This document shows positions 53,168 to 62,722 of a stretch of DNA of 64,000 bases, piece after piece (within the stretch, counting starts at the first letter, position 1; each line of letters opens with the position of its first letter). The translations under genes were made by a program, and so were the position numbers. The DNA comes from Jejuia sp043557195 (GTDB taxonomy: Bacteria; Bacteroidota; Bacteroidia; Flavobacteriales; Flavobacteriaceae). Under the pieces are notes generated by a model that saw only the letters and a list, made by a program, of their open reading frames with translations, did no database searches and was not told where the DNA came from. The stretch lies in assembly GCA_043557195.1 (NCBI GenBank), contig CP121314.1:2914001-2978000 (forward strand). Reading direction: 5' to 3'.

Positions 53168-54586
53168 TTAGTTTTTAACTATTTTTCTGCTAGTTAAGAG
53201 CGTATTATTAGTAAAGAAATTTGCAATATAGATTCCTGAGCTAAAATTACTTATGTCAATTTCTTTAGTTTGATAGGAAGAGAGTAATAACGATTGTAAT
53301 TGCTTTCCATCTAAGCTTGTAATCTTCACTTTTATGTCAGTATCAGTATTACTTTCAAACTTAAAATTAAGTATTGAATTAGTTGGATTTGGATACAAGG
53401 AAATAGTATAGCTGTTCGATTTGGCATCTATATTGTCGACGCTTAATGCTGAATAATTGATAGTCCACGTTACTGTATTTACATGCACAGTTTCATGATT
53501 ATCAACTCTTAACATTGGACTATTGTCGGTTATAACCGAGGTTAAGGTGTTACTGCCGTCCATCAAGTCTATGGCTAATAAAGAAACCATGTCAACATTA
53601 TTTCCAATAGTAGTACCGTTCAAGGTCCAGACACTTTCCAAAGTATTGGGGTTCGGCTTTATCAAAGTCAATTCAAAATCCAAAGGAAACGTTGGGTTTT
53701 CAATATCACTTGAATTATCGGGAGTAAAATCATCAACAGGTGATACTAAGTCGTGTATTTTTTCAACCATACCTTCTTTACAAACAGCACAGAAATCTCT
53801 TCCTAAATAACGCATTTTACAGTTTTGATGTGGTCTGTTCCAGGTCGCTGCTTCACCAGAAGTGCCATACGCATAAACTCCAACACCATCATCGTTCAAC
53901 CAGTTCTTCCATTTAATTAAACTTGGATCAGATTCTTGGGTAGAATTAATATCTTCTCTTAACCTTCCGTCTCCAGGGTAATACTCATCCAACAAATTAA
54001 AAAGAGAATGCCCTAATTCGTGAATAGCAATTTCGTTAGCGCTTGTAGCCATGGATGATATTGGAAATTCTCCACCGCTACCGCCATAAACCGTAGAATT
54101 TACTAAAATTAAAGCGGAGTCGTAGGCAGGAAAATTATCTGCTAGAACAGAAATAATTTTTGATCTAGCAATATTTGAACTTGGCCAGTCTATACCATAA
54201 AACAACAACCTATGAAATCCAAAACCATCAAATGTAGAATTAAAATAGGTGTCTGCTGTTGTTATAGGTGTAAGAGGTTCCGTAACATCGGTAGCTGTTG
54301 CAGGATGGTCGGCACCACTTTCATTAGAAGGTACTTTTATGGCGTAAACATTAAAATAATCACTGTATTCTAAAAAAGGGGATTGACTAAATAATTCAGC
54401 AGTAAAACTAGTAGCATCCGTTACAAACTGATCTAATTCAGAAGCTTGATAACCATCTCCGAGGATCACTAAATTTATGCGTTTGTTATCTTCGCCTTCA
54501 TATTTTATAGTTTCTACATCAAAAACTTGTGCAGTACTAAATAGACTGAAAACAAATAATATCAATAAAGTCAAGGATCGCTTCAT
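53168..54586 (-). CDS. M64-family metallopeptidase with T9SS sorting domain
   Basis: A secreted zinc peptidase, 472 residues. A signal peptide (LTLLILFVFSLFSTAQ) is followed by an M64 domain: INLVILGDGYQASELDQF, SANEIAIHELGHSLFNLLDEYYPGDG with the HExxH motif and DEY motif, and a Cys-rich stretch NCKMRYLGRDFCAVCKEGM. An Ig-like domain follows. The last ~80 residues (YTISLYPNPTNSILNFKFES...GIYIANFFTNNTLLTSRKIVKN) form a T9SS sorting domain. The start overlaps the upstream lipoprotein gene end by 4 bp, so the two are co-translated. Confidence 0.92.
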   Translation of the reverse strand: MKRSLTLLILFVFSLFSTAQVFDVETIKYEGEDNKRINLVILGDGYQASELDQFVTDATSFTAELFSQSPFLEYSDYFNVYAIKVPSNESGADHPATATDVTEPLTPITTADTYFNSTFDGFGFHRLLFYGIDWPSSNIARSKIISVLADNFPAYDSALILVNSTVYGGSGGEFPISSMATSANEIAIHELGHSLFNLLDEYYPGDGRLREDINSTQESDPSLIKWKNWLNDDGVGVYAYGTSGEAATWNRPHQNCKMRYLGRDFCAVCKEGMVEKIHDLVSPVDDFTPDNSSDIENPTFPLDFELTLIKPNPNTLESVWTLNGTTIGNNVDMVSLLAIDLMDGSNTLTSVITDNSPMLRVDNHETVHVNTVTWTINYSALSVDNIDAKSNSYTISLYPNPTNSILNFKFESNTDTDIKVKITSLDGKQLQSLLLSSYQTKEIDISNFSSGIYIANFFTNNTLLTSRKIVKN

Positions 54587-55098
54587 AGTTCACTTACTTT
54601 AGTTAATATTAGAGGATTTTCTTCATTATTAATGTTGATAGCAACATATTTAGTTTCTGGATATAGTTGTAATCTAACGGTAAATTCAGAACTATCTAAC
54701 TCCATTTGTACAACCTTAAAATTTTTGGTTTCATCAACATATTCAACCGTTTTTACCAAAGGGTTTTTAATTAATTGTTGCGATACTATTGATGATGATG
54801 CATCGAGTTGAGCACAAACTAAATCTCCTAAATTTCCTTTTTTATCCAGTATTTTCTTTTGATTTTTAAGTGTGCCTTCTACTTTTTTTGAATCTAAAAA
54901 TGCAACAGTTTTGTTTCCGTTTTCATTTTTCTTAATGATGTAGTTTAGAAAAACAATTTTTGGTGTCTGCTCTACCTCATACGTTTTTTCAGATGCAGAC
55001 GCTTCTCGGTTAACACCACAACTGACGCATACTAGCGTACATAAGAATACTGGAAGCAGTTTTAAAAAAGCAATAATTTTGGGGCAACTGTAAGTCAT
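54583..55098 (-). CDS. Lipoprotein of unknown function
   Basis: A 171-residue predicted lipoprotein; the signal peptide ends in a lipobox (VCVSCG, Cys about residue 27). The rest is Lys/Glu-rich with beta-strand character and no motif that I recognise. Its stop overlaps the start of the M64 peptidase gene (ATGA), implying coupled translation; the protein may be a partner, inhibitor or anchor for that peptidase. That role is inferred from the overlap only. Start ATG at 55098. Confidence 0.75.
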   Translation of the reverse strand: MTYSCPKIIAFLKLLPVFLCTLVCVSCGVNREASASEKTYEVEQTPKIVFLNYIIKKNENGNKTVAFLDSKKVEGTLKNQKKILDKKGNLGDLVCAQLDASSSIVSQQLIKNPLVKTVEYVDETKNFKVVQMELDSSEFTVRLQLYPETKYVAININNEENPLILTKVSEL

Positions 55099-55160
55099 GT
55101 ATTTTATAGGTTAAAGTACATTTATACAGTGTAAATATAAGTAATTTAAGTGTCTTCTTC

Positions 55161-58100
55161 CTATTTAGGCTGTTCTATCATAATCCTCACACCCTCGCTA
55201 TGGCTACTAAATTCTGGAGCATACATGCTTTGAATTGTTGTGATGCCATTACTCATATTTCCTGCGTTATTCACTCGTAAATCGTATTCAAACACATAAA
55301 CGCCTTTTGGTAAATAATCAAAAAAGAAGTTAGTAGAAGCATCTTTAGTACTTTCATAATAGCCTAAACCATCTTGCCATTTGTATTTTGAAATGACATT
55401 TACGGGTTCTAAACCAGAAGCTCTCATATCTTTCATGTGCAAAAATTCCATGTTTCTATCGCTTTTTAATTCAATACGAACTCTGACTAAATCGCCTACT
55501 TTTAATTTAGTTTCAGAAGAGATTTCTGTAATTTCTTCACCTGTATCTGTATTGGTTTTTAGGAATAATTTTTTATTCAAACTTAAAGGCGTTTCTGCTG
55601 AAGTAATTTTATCTAAATCTTCAAAATATTGCCAGTATAAGGCACCCCAAGCGATACCTTGTCCTTTTTTAGAAATTTCTACCTCTGCCATTTCTGGTTT
55701 GATTTCAGAGGAAGCCCAAGACGTTTTATAATAACCGGTTCCAGCTTCAACTTTTACATCTTCTAATTTTGACGGTTCTATTTTTTGTCCTCCTAAAACC
55801 ACATCAACCATATCGGTTACTGATAACCAATCGCTACCTTGGAGCAATAAAGCGTAAACAGCTTCTGTAGTTGCCTTAGTGGTTTTCCATTTATTGGTCT
55901 GTTTATTTTTAAGTAACCAAATTTTCAAATTGTCGATGGTTTCAAGATTCTTCGTTTCACTCTGAATGATAGAGCCAGATTCACCAAATGCTTCAATTAA
56001 TAGGGCTTGCGTTTCAATTGGCGCTTGATACCAATACCATGAATTAGTGTTAGATTTCCAGTATATGCCCAATTCATCCGAAGTAATACTAGTTTCCTTC
56101 AAAGATTTCAAAATTTTTGAAGCTGTTTTTATATCATTATTTCTATGTGATACCAAAGTCATCATACCTTTAGCGTATAACGATCGTTTTACCCAATACT
56201 TTTGAATTTGTGATTGGTAATAAGCCATAATATCTTCTACTTCTTTAGATGTTTTAATATCTGGGAAGAAGCTTCTTATATACAAATAATGCAATTGGGT
56301 ATAGCTCAAATGGTCTTTATTTAAATCTACTTTTGCATCGTATTTTCTGATGTCTTTGTATTCTTTGATGAATTGTTGATCTAGATATCTGACAGCTTTT
56401 TTAATCATAGATTCTTCGCTATCGCTCTGAATGACATTCAGTTTAGAAAGGTGGCCAAAACCAGCAATAATATGTTGTGTGATATATCGATTTTCATTTC
56501 CGCCTTTAAACCAAGACCAACCGCCAGAATTCATTTGGTTGCTTTTCAATTTGTTGATTGCCGATTGTAGTTCATTATTCATTTTATTCAAATCGAATAG
56601 TAAGGCAATACGTTTTTTCTGTTCGGTTTCGCTTTGTGCATCTCGTAACCAAGGCGTTTCTTGAATTAAAATTGATTTTAATTCTTGATTTTTTTCCAAG
56701 TTTGAAAGTAGTGCGTCTGTGTTACGCCACTGCTTAAAAACCTCTTGAATTCTAGGGTTTGAATTCGCAATATGGCTCGCCAAAGCATTGGCATAATATC
56801 TCGAAAAGGTTTGCTCATTACACTCATAAGGATATTCCATCAAGTAAGGCAATGCTTGTACCGCATACCATGCAGGATTAGAAGTCATTTCCAAAGTCAG
56901 CTTATGATGTTTAAGCGTTGTTGAGGTATTCGTTTTTAGCTTATCTAACGTAAAGCTTCTAGTCTCGTTACTTTTTACCCACATTGGTAAGGTTTCTGTA
57001 ACCAACATTCTGTTTGAAAGTACAGGAAGTGCATTTTGTTCACCATCACTAAAGTCTCCTGATGCTGCTAATATTTTATATTGAACCGCTTGTACATCAT
57101 CTGGAATGGATAATTGCCAAGAGACTTGGGTGTTATTTTCTTTTTCTACTGAAAAGGTTTGGACTGCGCTAGACTCAACAAGATTTTCCGTAATATCTTC
57201 TCCAGAAATAGCATCAGTTAAAACTAATTTGGCTTGCCCTGAAAGTGCTTTATCTGAAAGATTTGCAATTTTCGTACTTATGGTGATGTTGTCGCCTTCA
57301 CGTAAAAATCGTGGTGCGTTAGGTATTACCATTAATTCTTTTTGTGTTACTGCCGTTAAACTTGTTGTAGCACTTTCTAAAGTTTTGGTATGCGCTAATA
57401 ACTGTAATTCCCACTGGGTTAAGGCTTCTGGGGTAGTAAAGCTGAAACTTATGTTGCCTTCTGCATCCGTTTGTAATTGTGGAAAGAAAAATGCAGTTTC
57501 TTGCAGGTTTTTACGGATTTTGATGTTGTCGAAACTCTTTTCCCTGTTATCAACTACTTTTGCTTTTTTTAGTTTGAAATAATATTCTGGATTTTCTAGA
57601 CTATCAACTACTGTGTATTTTGCTTCTTTTTCGAAACCTGCATCATCTTGGGCTATTCCATATTCGACGGATTCTTCTGCAAAACTATCCATTTCAATGG
57701 CTACTCCAGCTACTCTACCTTCTAGTTTTTTGTTTACACTTAAATTAGAATAACCTCGTAAAATAAGATTTTTGTTATTCCCAAAATATAACCCAAACCA
57801 ATTGAATCTATCATAACCTTGAGGTATAAAATTATGTGAGAATCGTTCTTGGTATACTCTAAAGTATTTAGTGCCAAAACTACTTTGCCCCGTTGCATTG
57901 CTATATGAATAATAGGTTGGTTTTTTTATGGGGTTAAAACTCCAGTTATGCGATTTAAATTGATCTAGCGATGCATCGTACATACTTGCCAATAATTCGG
58001 CACTCACTTTATCGCCTTTAGGACCTTTAATTTTAAACTGCCAAGTTTCATCAGTTCCAGGTTGTAGCTTATCTCTAAAGGTTAGTGTTTCAATGTCTAA

Positions 58101-61100
58101 ATCTGTGCTTGGGTAAGGTACAGCTATGGCCACATTACCAGATTGAAAACTATTAAAAGCCGCAAAACTATAATTCACTGCAAAACCGCCTAAATCATCT
58201 TGGGTCACAGGAACACTAATAACTCTTTTGTTGTTATTAAGCGTGATAATTTCCTTTTTTATAATAGTTCTGTCTTTTTCAACTGTTATGGTTATGGCAA
58301 TATTTTCAGCTGAAGAAGCTATAGTGATATGTGCTGTATCTCCAATATTATAAGACGATTTGTCCGTTGAGATATTGAACAACTGATGATCTGGAAGCGT
58401 TTTGTCGTTTTCACTAAACACCATTGTTTTTGCTTCATCTTTAACTACTTGTCCAAATTTATCCATGGTTTCTAATGTGATAATATACGCACCAGATTCC
58501 CACTTCTTCATCCTACCCAATTCTAAAGTTTTGGAGTTTTCAGTGTTAAACGACTTTTCTAAAACTAAAGCACCTTTCTCCCAATTACTTGGTAGATGTT
58601 CATCAGTATACGTATCATATGGAAATAGTGTTTTAAACTCTGCTTTAGAAAATTCTTGATAATCTGGTGCTAACCATGGACGTATTCTTAACGAGCGTTC
58701 AGGAGAAATTAACTTATAGATTTTTATAACACCTTTTGCAGGTACAAACTCTCCATTCAAATTTTGAGTATTTACGGAAATAGTATTGTCCTTTTTGGTT
58801 TTGTCTAGGTTTTCAGCGACACTCAAATTTGCTGTTAATGCATGGTAACCAACATTCACAATTGTAGTTGCACTTCGGGTTTCACCATTGATATCAGTAA
58901 CATCTGCAGTAACTTCATATTTAAAAATTGGGAGGCTGCTCTTATCAACACTTTTATCTGGAAGCGCTTTAAAGGTAATCTCAAAATTCCCAGAATTATC
59001 TGTAATAGTTTCACCATGAGTAATTTCTTGAGGCTCACTGTTTATGTATGGGCGATACCAAAAATACCAACGCGGATACTGCACTTTTCTATGTACACGA
59101 TATGCTACTTTTGCATTGGTAATGTTACTGCCTGCGTAAGCTAAAGCATTGCCTTTTACAGTTACCGAATCGTTAATTTTATAAGTTTCTGTAACTGGAT
59201 TAAACTTGGTTTCGAATTTTGGGCGCTTGTATTCTTCTACTGAGAAATATGTGCTGGTATTCAAATAAATTAATGCCTTTCCGGTGCCAGAATCATAACC
59301 AAATTCAATATAATGCGAGCCTGTAAGTCCATTATTTGGTAGAATGAATTCTCCAGAAGCAGAACCAAATGCATTGGTTGTGAGTTTTAATGTTTTTACA
59401 GCCTCACCATTTACATTATGAAGAATAGCACTAACGGGTTTATCAGCAAAAACCTCAGAAGTTCCATCTTCGGTTTTCATAGCTATAGCCTTAAAATAAA
59501 CAGTTTGCCCTGGTCTGTAAATACTTCTATCCGTAAAAAGAAAGGCAGTGTATTGTGTTTTTTGCTTTTGGATTTTATAGCGTTGATTCAAATAATAGTC
59601 ACCAAAATAAGCCAGTTCGTTCCCTTTTTTAACTTTAAGGTTTATGTTTCGGTACCAACCACTTCCTAACTTTTTCAGCTGTATTTGCCCAAGTTGGTCT
59701 GAGGTAAAATTTTCAATTTGCTTAGTTCTATTGTTTCTTTTGTAATAAGACACTTCAACTTTCGCGTCGGCGTAGGGTTTACCATTATTCCTGTTAATAA
59801 TTTGAAAAACTTTATAGTCAGGAGTTTCAGTTTCAACCAAAGCCATGTTAGTAACCTGTAGTTGTGCAAAAGCAAAGTTTTTATAGGTATTTTCTTTGTT
59901 AGTCGCTACTACTAAATATCTTCCGTTTTCTAGTTTAGGAACTAAAATTTCTGTGGTATGGGTTTGAAAATCACCTTCATTTTTCAAGGTGCTTTCCCAA
60001 GATGCTACAGCATCCAACTTTTGAATAAAATTCCATTGCTCATCTTGTCTGTAAGTTTTATTAAATGTTTCAACCTGGCTTTCAGAAAGTTGATATGCTT
60101 TAAATGAAACCGCATTTAAATTCTTGTAATGCACCAAAATGCGAGATTCTTTTTCAATTGGCAAGAAGGCTTCAGCAGTAATTCGGAGCGTTTCATGGCA
60201 GATTTGTAACTTCAGAATATTACATTTTTCAGCAGCACGACTTTTTGGGAATTCAGCAATAATACGTTCGCAAATTTCTACAGCGTCTTTGGCTCTCCAA
60301 CGATGCTCAACTTGTTTTCTGGGAATGTATTGCTGGCTTTGTTCAAAGTAAATCGAAGCGATTTCAAAATCATACAATCCGGAAACTTCATGTTGCTCTA
60401 GGCGATGACTTTCATTTTTTAAAGTAGATAATAAAAGTGCGTCATTATCATCAAAAGTGACGTGTTCATGTACAAACCTCAAACGCTCAATATTTACATC
60501 GGCTAACGCAAAAGGTGAATTGTCTTTTAAATGAAATCTAATTAAGGATTTATAAATTTTTAATGCATGTAATTGCAGCGATGTAGTATCTTTTGAAGCT
60601 ATATTTAAAACTGAAAACGCTTCAGCATTCTCTAAAAACTTAGGGTCATCTATTTCAAATTTATAAGCAGGTTTAGTGATGTGGGTTTCATTGGTTTTGT
60701 AGAATTCTAATGCTGTATGACTTAAAAAATCAAATAGGGTAGGTCTGAATACTTTAGAATCTTTTTGGGTGTTTAGTAATGCATCGTAAGTTGTTAAAGG
60801 TTCTTGTTGTAGTAGCAATCCGTTCTCTAGTGACTTTTGAAAGTGTACATGCACTTCAGTAAAAAGCGTTTCTAAATCCCAAGTTCTAAAATCTTCAGCA
60901 TCAACTTTTTCAGAGGTTTTAGTACGGTTGTAAAACTTATATCTGTTTTGTTGAAAGTATTGCCAATACAAATTCGCTAAAATGCTTTCAAGAATGTTTT
61001 TAGTAGGAAATTCACTTTGGGCAATTTCGCTCTTAAAATTATTTATAATGCTCAACTGCGCATCTTCTTCCAAAACCAATGCATACTTACTTTTAAAAAG

Positions 61101-61316
61101 CATGGTTTTTATCACCTGTGATTGATTATCATCCTTTTTGGCCTGCAACGCAATAGCTTCAACAGTTTTTAATGCAGATTTTGGCAAACCTTCCTTTTCA
61201 AAAGCTTCCACTTCTTTCCATGAACGCTCATAATTTTCATTTTGAGCTTGGGATAGGTTTGAAAATAAAAGAATCATAAAGAGTATTATAGTTTGTTTCG
61301 CCAGTGCTAAATTCAT
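55161..61316 (-). CDS. Alpha-2-macroglobulin family protein
   Basis: A 2051-residue bacterial alpha-2-macroglobulin, envelope protease inhibitor or colonisation factor. The signal peptide (about 1-25, ending LSQAQ) is followed by an N-terminal helical extension of ~350 residues, the MG domains with an MG2 start (FLFTDRSIYRPGQTVYFKAI), the A2M domain (TTPEALTQWELQLLAHT) and the thioester domain with motif CNEQ (Cys1499, PYECNEQTFSR). The thioester residues are intact, so a covalent trap is possible. Two dispersed-repeat sequences are inserted in frame after the thioester motif (see 56409 and 55945). No partner PBP1C gene is adjacent. Confidence 0.93.
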   Translation of the reverse strand: MNLALAKQTIILFMILLFSNLSQAQNENYERSWKEVEAFEKEGLPKSALKTVEAIALQAKKDDNQSQVIKTMLFKSKYALVLEEDAQLSIINNFKSEIAQSEFPTKNILESILANLYWQYFQQNRYKFYNRTKTSEKVDAEDFRTWDLETLFTEVHVHFQKSLENGLLLQQEPLTTYDALLNTQKDSKVFRPTLFDFLSHTALEFYKTNETHITKPAYKFEIDDPKFLENAEAFSVLNIASKDTTSLQLHALKIYKSLIRFHLKDNSPFALADVNIERLRFVHEHVTFDDNDALLLSTLKNESHRLEQHEVSGLYDFEIASIYFEQSQQYIPRKQVEHRWRAKDAVEICERIIAEFPKSRAAEKCNILKLQICHETLRITAEAFLPIEKESRILVHYKNLNAVSFKAYQLSESQVETFNKTYRQDEQWNFIQKLDAVASWESTLKNEGDFQTHTTEILVPKLENGRYLVVATNKENTYKNFAFAQLQVTNMALVETETPDYKVFQIINRNNGKPYADAKVEVSYYKRNNRTKQIENFTSDQLGQIQLKKLGSGWYRNINLKVKKGNELAYFGDYYLNQRYKIQKQKTQYTAFLFTDRSIYRPGQTVYFKAIAMKTEDGTSEVFADKPVSAILHNVNGEAVKTLKLTTNAFGSASGEFILPNNGLTGSHYIEFGYDSGTGKALIYLNTSTYFSVEEYKRPKFETKFNPVTETYKINDSVTVKGNALAYAGSNITNAKVAYRVHRKVQYPRWYFWYRPYINSEPQEITHGETITDNSGNFEITFKALPDKSVDKSSLPIFKYEVTADVTDINGETRSATTIVNVGYHALTANLSVAENLDKTKKDNTISVNTQNLNGEFVPAKGVIKIYKLISPERSLRIRPWLAPDYQEFSKAEFKTLFPYDTYTDEHLPSNWEKGALVLEKSFNTENSKTLELGRMKKWESGAYIITLETMDKFGQVVKDEAKTMVFSENDKTLPDHQLFNISTDKSSYNIGDTAHITIASSAENIAITITVEKDRTIIKKEIITLNNNKRVISVPVTQDDLGGFAVNYSFAAFNSFQSGNVAIAVPYPSTDLDIETLTFRDKLQPGTDETWQFKIKGPKGDKVSAELLASMYDASLDQFKSHNWSFNPIKKPTYYSYSNATGQSSFGTKYFRVYQERFSHNFIPQGYDRFNWFGLYFGNNKNLILRGYSNLSVNKKLEGRVAGVAIEMDSFAEESVEYGIAQDDAGFEKEAKYTVVDSLENPEYYFKLKKAKVVDNREKSFDNIKIRKNLQETAFFFPQLQTDAEGNISFSFTTPEALTQWELQLLAHTKTLESATTSLTAVTQKELMVIPNAPRFLREGDNITISTKIANLSDKALSGQAKLVLTDAISGEDITENLVESSAVQTFSVEKENNTQVSWQLSIPDDVQAVQYKILAASGDFSDGEQNALPVLSNRMLVTETLPMWVKSNETRSFTLDKLKTNTSTTLKHHKLTLEMTSNPAWYAVQALPYLMEYPYECNEQTFSRYYANALASHIANSNPRIQEVFKQWRNTDALLSNLEKNQELKSILIQETPWLRDAQSETEQKKRIALLFDLNKMNNELQSAINKLKSNQMNSGGWSWFKGGNENRYITQHIIAGFGHLSKLNVIQSDSEESMIKKAVRYLDQQFIKEYKDIRKYDAKVDLNKDHLSYTQLHYLYIRSFFPDIKTSKEVEDIMAYYQSQIQKYWVKRSLYAKGMMTLVSHRNNDIKTASKILKSLKETSITSDELGIYWKSNTNSWYWYQAPIETQALLIEAFGESGSIIQSETKNLETIDNLKIWLLKNKQTNKWKTTKATTEAVYALLLQGSDWLSVTDMVDVVLGGQKIEPSKLEDVKVEAGTGYYKTSWASSEIKPEMAEVEISKKGQGIAWGALYWQYFEDLDKITSAETPLSLNKKLFLKTNTDTGEEITEISSETKLKVGDLVRVRIELKSDRNMEFLHMKDMRASGLEPVNVISKYKWQDGLGYYESTKDASTNFFFDYLPKGVYVFEYDLRVNNAGNMSNGITTIQSMYAPEFSSHSEGVRIMIEQPK
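55945..55970 (-). repeat. GTCATTC-type dispersed repeat inside the A2M gene, second copy
   Basis: On the minus strand it reads ATCATTCAGAGTGAAACG then AAGAATCT, a close relative of the 56409 copy. In frame it encodes IIQSETKNLE, about residue 1783, a segment unlike the surrounding sequence. Confidence 0.7.
56409..56435 (-). repeat. GTCATTC-type dispersed repeat inside the A2M gene, first copy
   Basis: On the minus strand it reads GTCATTCAGAGCGATAGCG followed by AAGAATCT, a sequence I know as a widespread intergenic repeat. In frame it encodes VIQSDSEES, about residue 1630, between two helices of the thioester-domain region. Confidence 0.75.
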
Positions 61317-61500
61317 TTCAAATTAGTTTTATGTCTAAGCTACGTTCAAAAGCCATTCCAAAAAAACAATAAATGGGTGAGTGCTTTCGTTCGATGAGTG
61401 AAGTTAATCATTTTAAGAGTAAACATGCACATAAAAGTATTAACGAAACGCTAAATCTTAAGATTATCTTAATCGAAAAACAAACTCAATCAAAAAAAGT

Positions 61501-61508
61501 TATTTTTG
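61501..61508 (+). promoter_or_regulatory. -7 box before the TPR-protein gene
   Basis: TATTTTTG matches TAnnTTTG and ends 19 bp before the ATG at 61528. Confidence 0.45.
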
Positions 61509-61527
61509 TGGCAGTTACCCAAAACCT

Positions 61528-62478
61528 ATGAAACACCTCATATTCTTTTTTCTAATCCCATTTATGTGTTTTTCTCAGCAAACACTTGAGAATGTTGAAG
61601 AATTTATAGCACATAAGCAATTTGAAAAGGCAAAAATATCCGTTCAAGAATATTTAGAAACGCATCCAAATGATTTAAAAGCAACAGAGCTTTTAGGTGA
61701 TATTTACGGGTATCAAGAAAAATGGAATGAAGCCATTGAAGAATTTGAGAAATTGGTAGTAGCAAAGCCAGATGTTGCGAATTACCACTACAAATATGGT
61801 GGTGTTTTAGGTATGAAAGCCTTACAAAATAAGTTTAAGGCTGTTGGGTTTATAGGTGACATTAAATCATCATTTACTAAGGCTGCAGAACTTGATAAAA
61901 ACCATATTGATGCACGTTGGGCGCTGGTAGAATTGTACATGCAACTTCCAGGAATATTTGGAGGTAGCAAGTCAAAATCATTAAAGTATGCCGAGGAGTT
62001 AGAGGCACTTTCAAAGGTTGACGGCTATCTTGCTAAAGGCTATATTTATGAGTACGATGATGAGCCAGAACTTGCAGAAAAGTATTATAAAATGGCCATA
62101 GAAGTGGGTGGTTCACTTACCTGCTTTAATAAACTTGCAACGTTTTACGAAAACAAAAACCAACCAGAAAGTGCCATAAAAATCATAGAGGAAGCCAGTA
62201 CCAAGCATCAACGCAATGCATTGCATTATCAAATAGGTAAAGTGGCAGCAGAGTATAACGTAGCCTTAGAAAAGGGCGAAAAATGTCTGCAAACGTATAT
62301 AAATAACTATTCTGCAAAAGATGGTGTTCCAAAGGCTTGGGCGCACTACCGTTTGGCGCAAATTCACACGCACAAGCACAACAAGTTGCAGGCGTTGGCG
62401 CATATAGATTTAGCGCTCCAAGAATTACCCAAGATTAAACCCTTTAAAGTTCAAAAAGAAAAGATTTTGCAGCTTTAA
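61528..62478 (+). CDS. Secreted TPR protein
   Basis: A 316-residue protein with a short signal peptide (MKHLIFFFLIPFMCFSQ) followed by tetratricopeptide-like repeats over the whole length, for example WNEAIEEFEKLVVAKPDVANYHYKYG and PKAWAHYRLAQIHTHKHNKLQALAHIDLAL. No catalytic motif is seen. It is divergent from the alpha-2-macroglobulin gene, and could act with it in the periplasm, but this is not established. The third dispersed repeat begins 6 bp after its stop. Confidence 0.85.
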   Translation: MKHLIFFFLIPFMCFSQQTLENVEEFIAHKQFEKAKISVQEYLETHPNDLKATELLGDIYGYQEKWNEAIEEFEKLVVAKPDVANYHYKYGGVLGMKALQNKFKAVGFIGDIKSSFTKAAELDKNHIDARWALVELYMQLPGIFGGSKSKSLKYAEELEALSKVDGYLAKGYIYEYDDEPELAEKYYKMAIEVGGSLTCFNKLATFYENKNQPESAIKIIEEASTKHQRNALHYQIGKVAAEYNVALEKGEKCLQTYINNYSAKDGVPKAWAHYRLAQIHTHKHNKLQALAHIDLALQELPKIKPFKVQKEKILQL

Positions 62479-62483
62479 TATTT

Positions 62484-62636
62484 GGGCGTTACCACAAGGG
62501 TCGGGCTTTCCGTTATATCTTTTTAAAAGCGTCATTACGAGGAGCGAGCGACGTGGCAATCTGTTAAATACATTTCCATCATGTAGAGTTAGTTCTTTTT
62601 TGTTTTTAAAAAGGATGCCACTACAATCCCTAACGC
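62484..62636 (+). repeat. Structured dispersed repeat, copy C, carrying an insertion
   Basis: Begins GGGCGTTACC and ends CAATCCCTAACGC. It is 153 bp, against 84 bp for A and B. The left hairpin (ACC/GGT around ACAAG) and TCGGGCTTTC are kept, then TATATCTTTTTAAAAGC and a mirror TTTTTAAAAAGGAT appear around a second repeat at 62531-62563. It lies 6 bp after the TPR gene, in sense orientation, as copy B does after obg. Confidence 0.8.
62531..62563 (+). repeat. GTCATTACGAGGAGCG-type repeat nested in copy C
   Basis: GTCATTACGAGGAGCGAGCG followed by ACGTGGCAATCTG resembles the family GTCATTGCGAGGAGCGAAGCG...GCAATCT known from many bacterial genomes. It shares the GTCATT start and AATCT end with the two copies inside the A2M gene. 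Confidence 0.7.
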
Positions 62637-62722
62637 AAAAGAAACTTCCGTCTTCTAAATTTAGTTTCGAACTTTTAAACATTAAGCTTTGAACTTTAAA
62701 CTGATAGTTTGATATTTGTTAC

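Noticed and set aside
57106..57582. 158-codon plus-strand frame opposite the alpha-2-macroglobulin gene
   Set aside because: It lies wholly within a well-supported gene on the other strand and has no motif or promoter.
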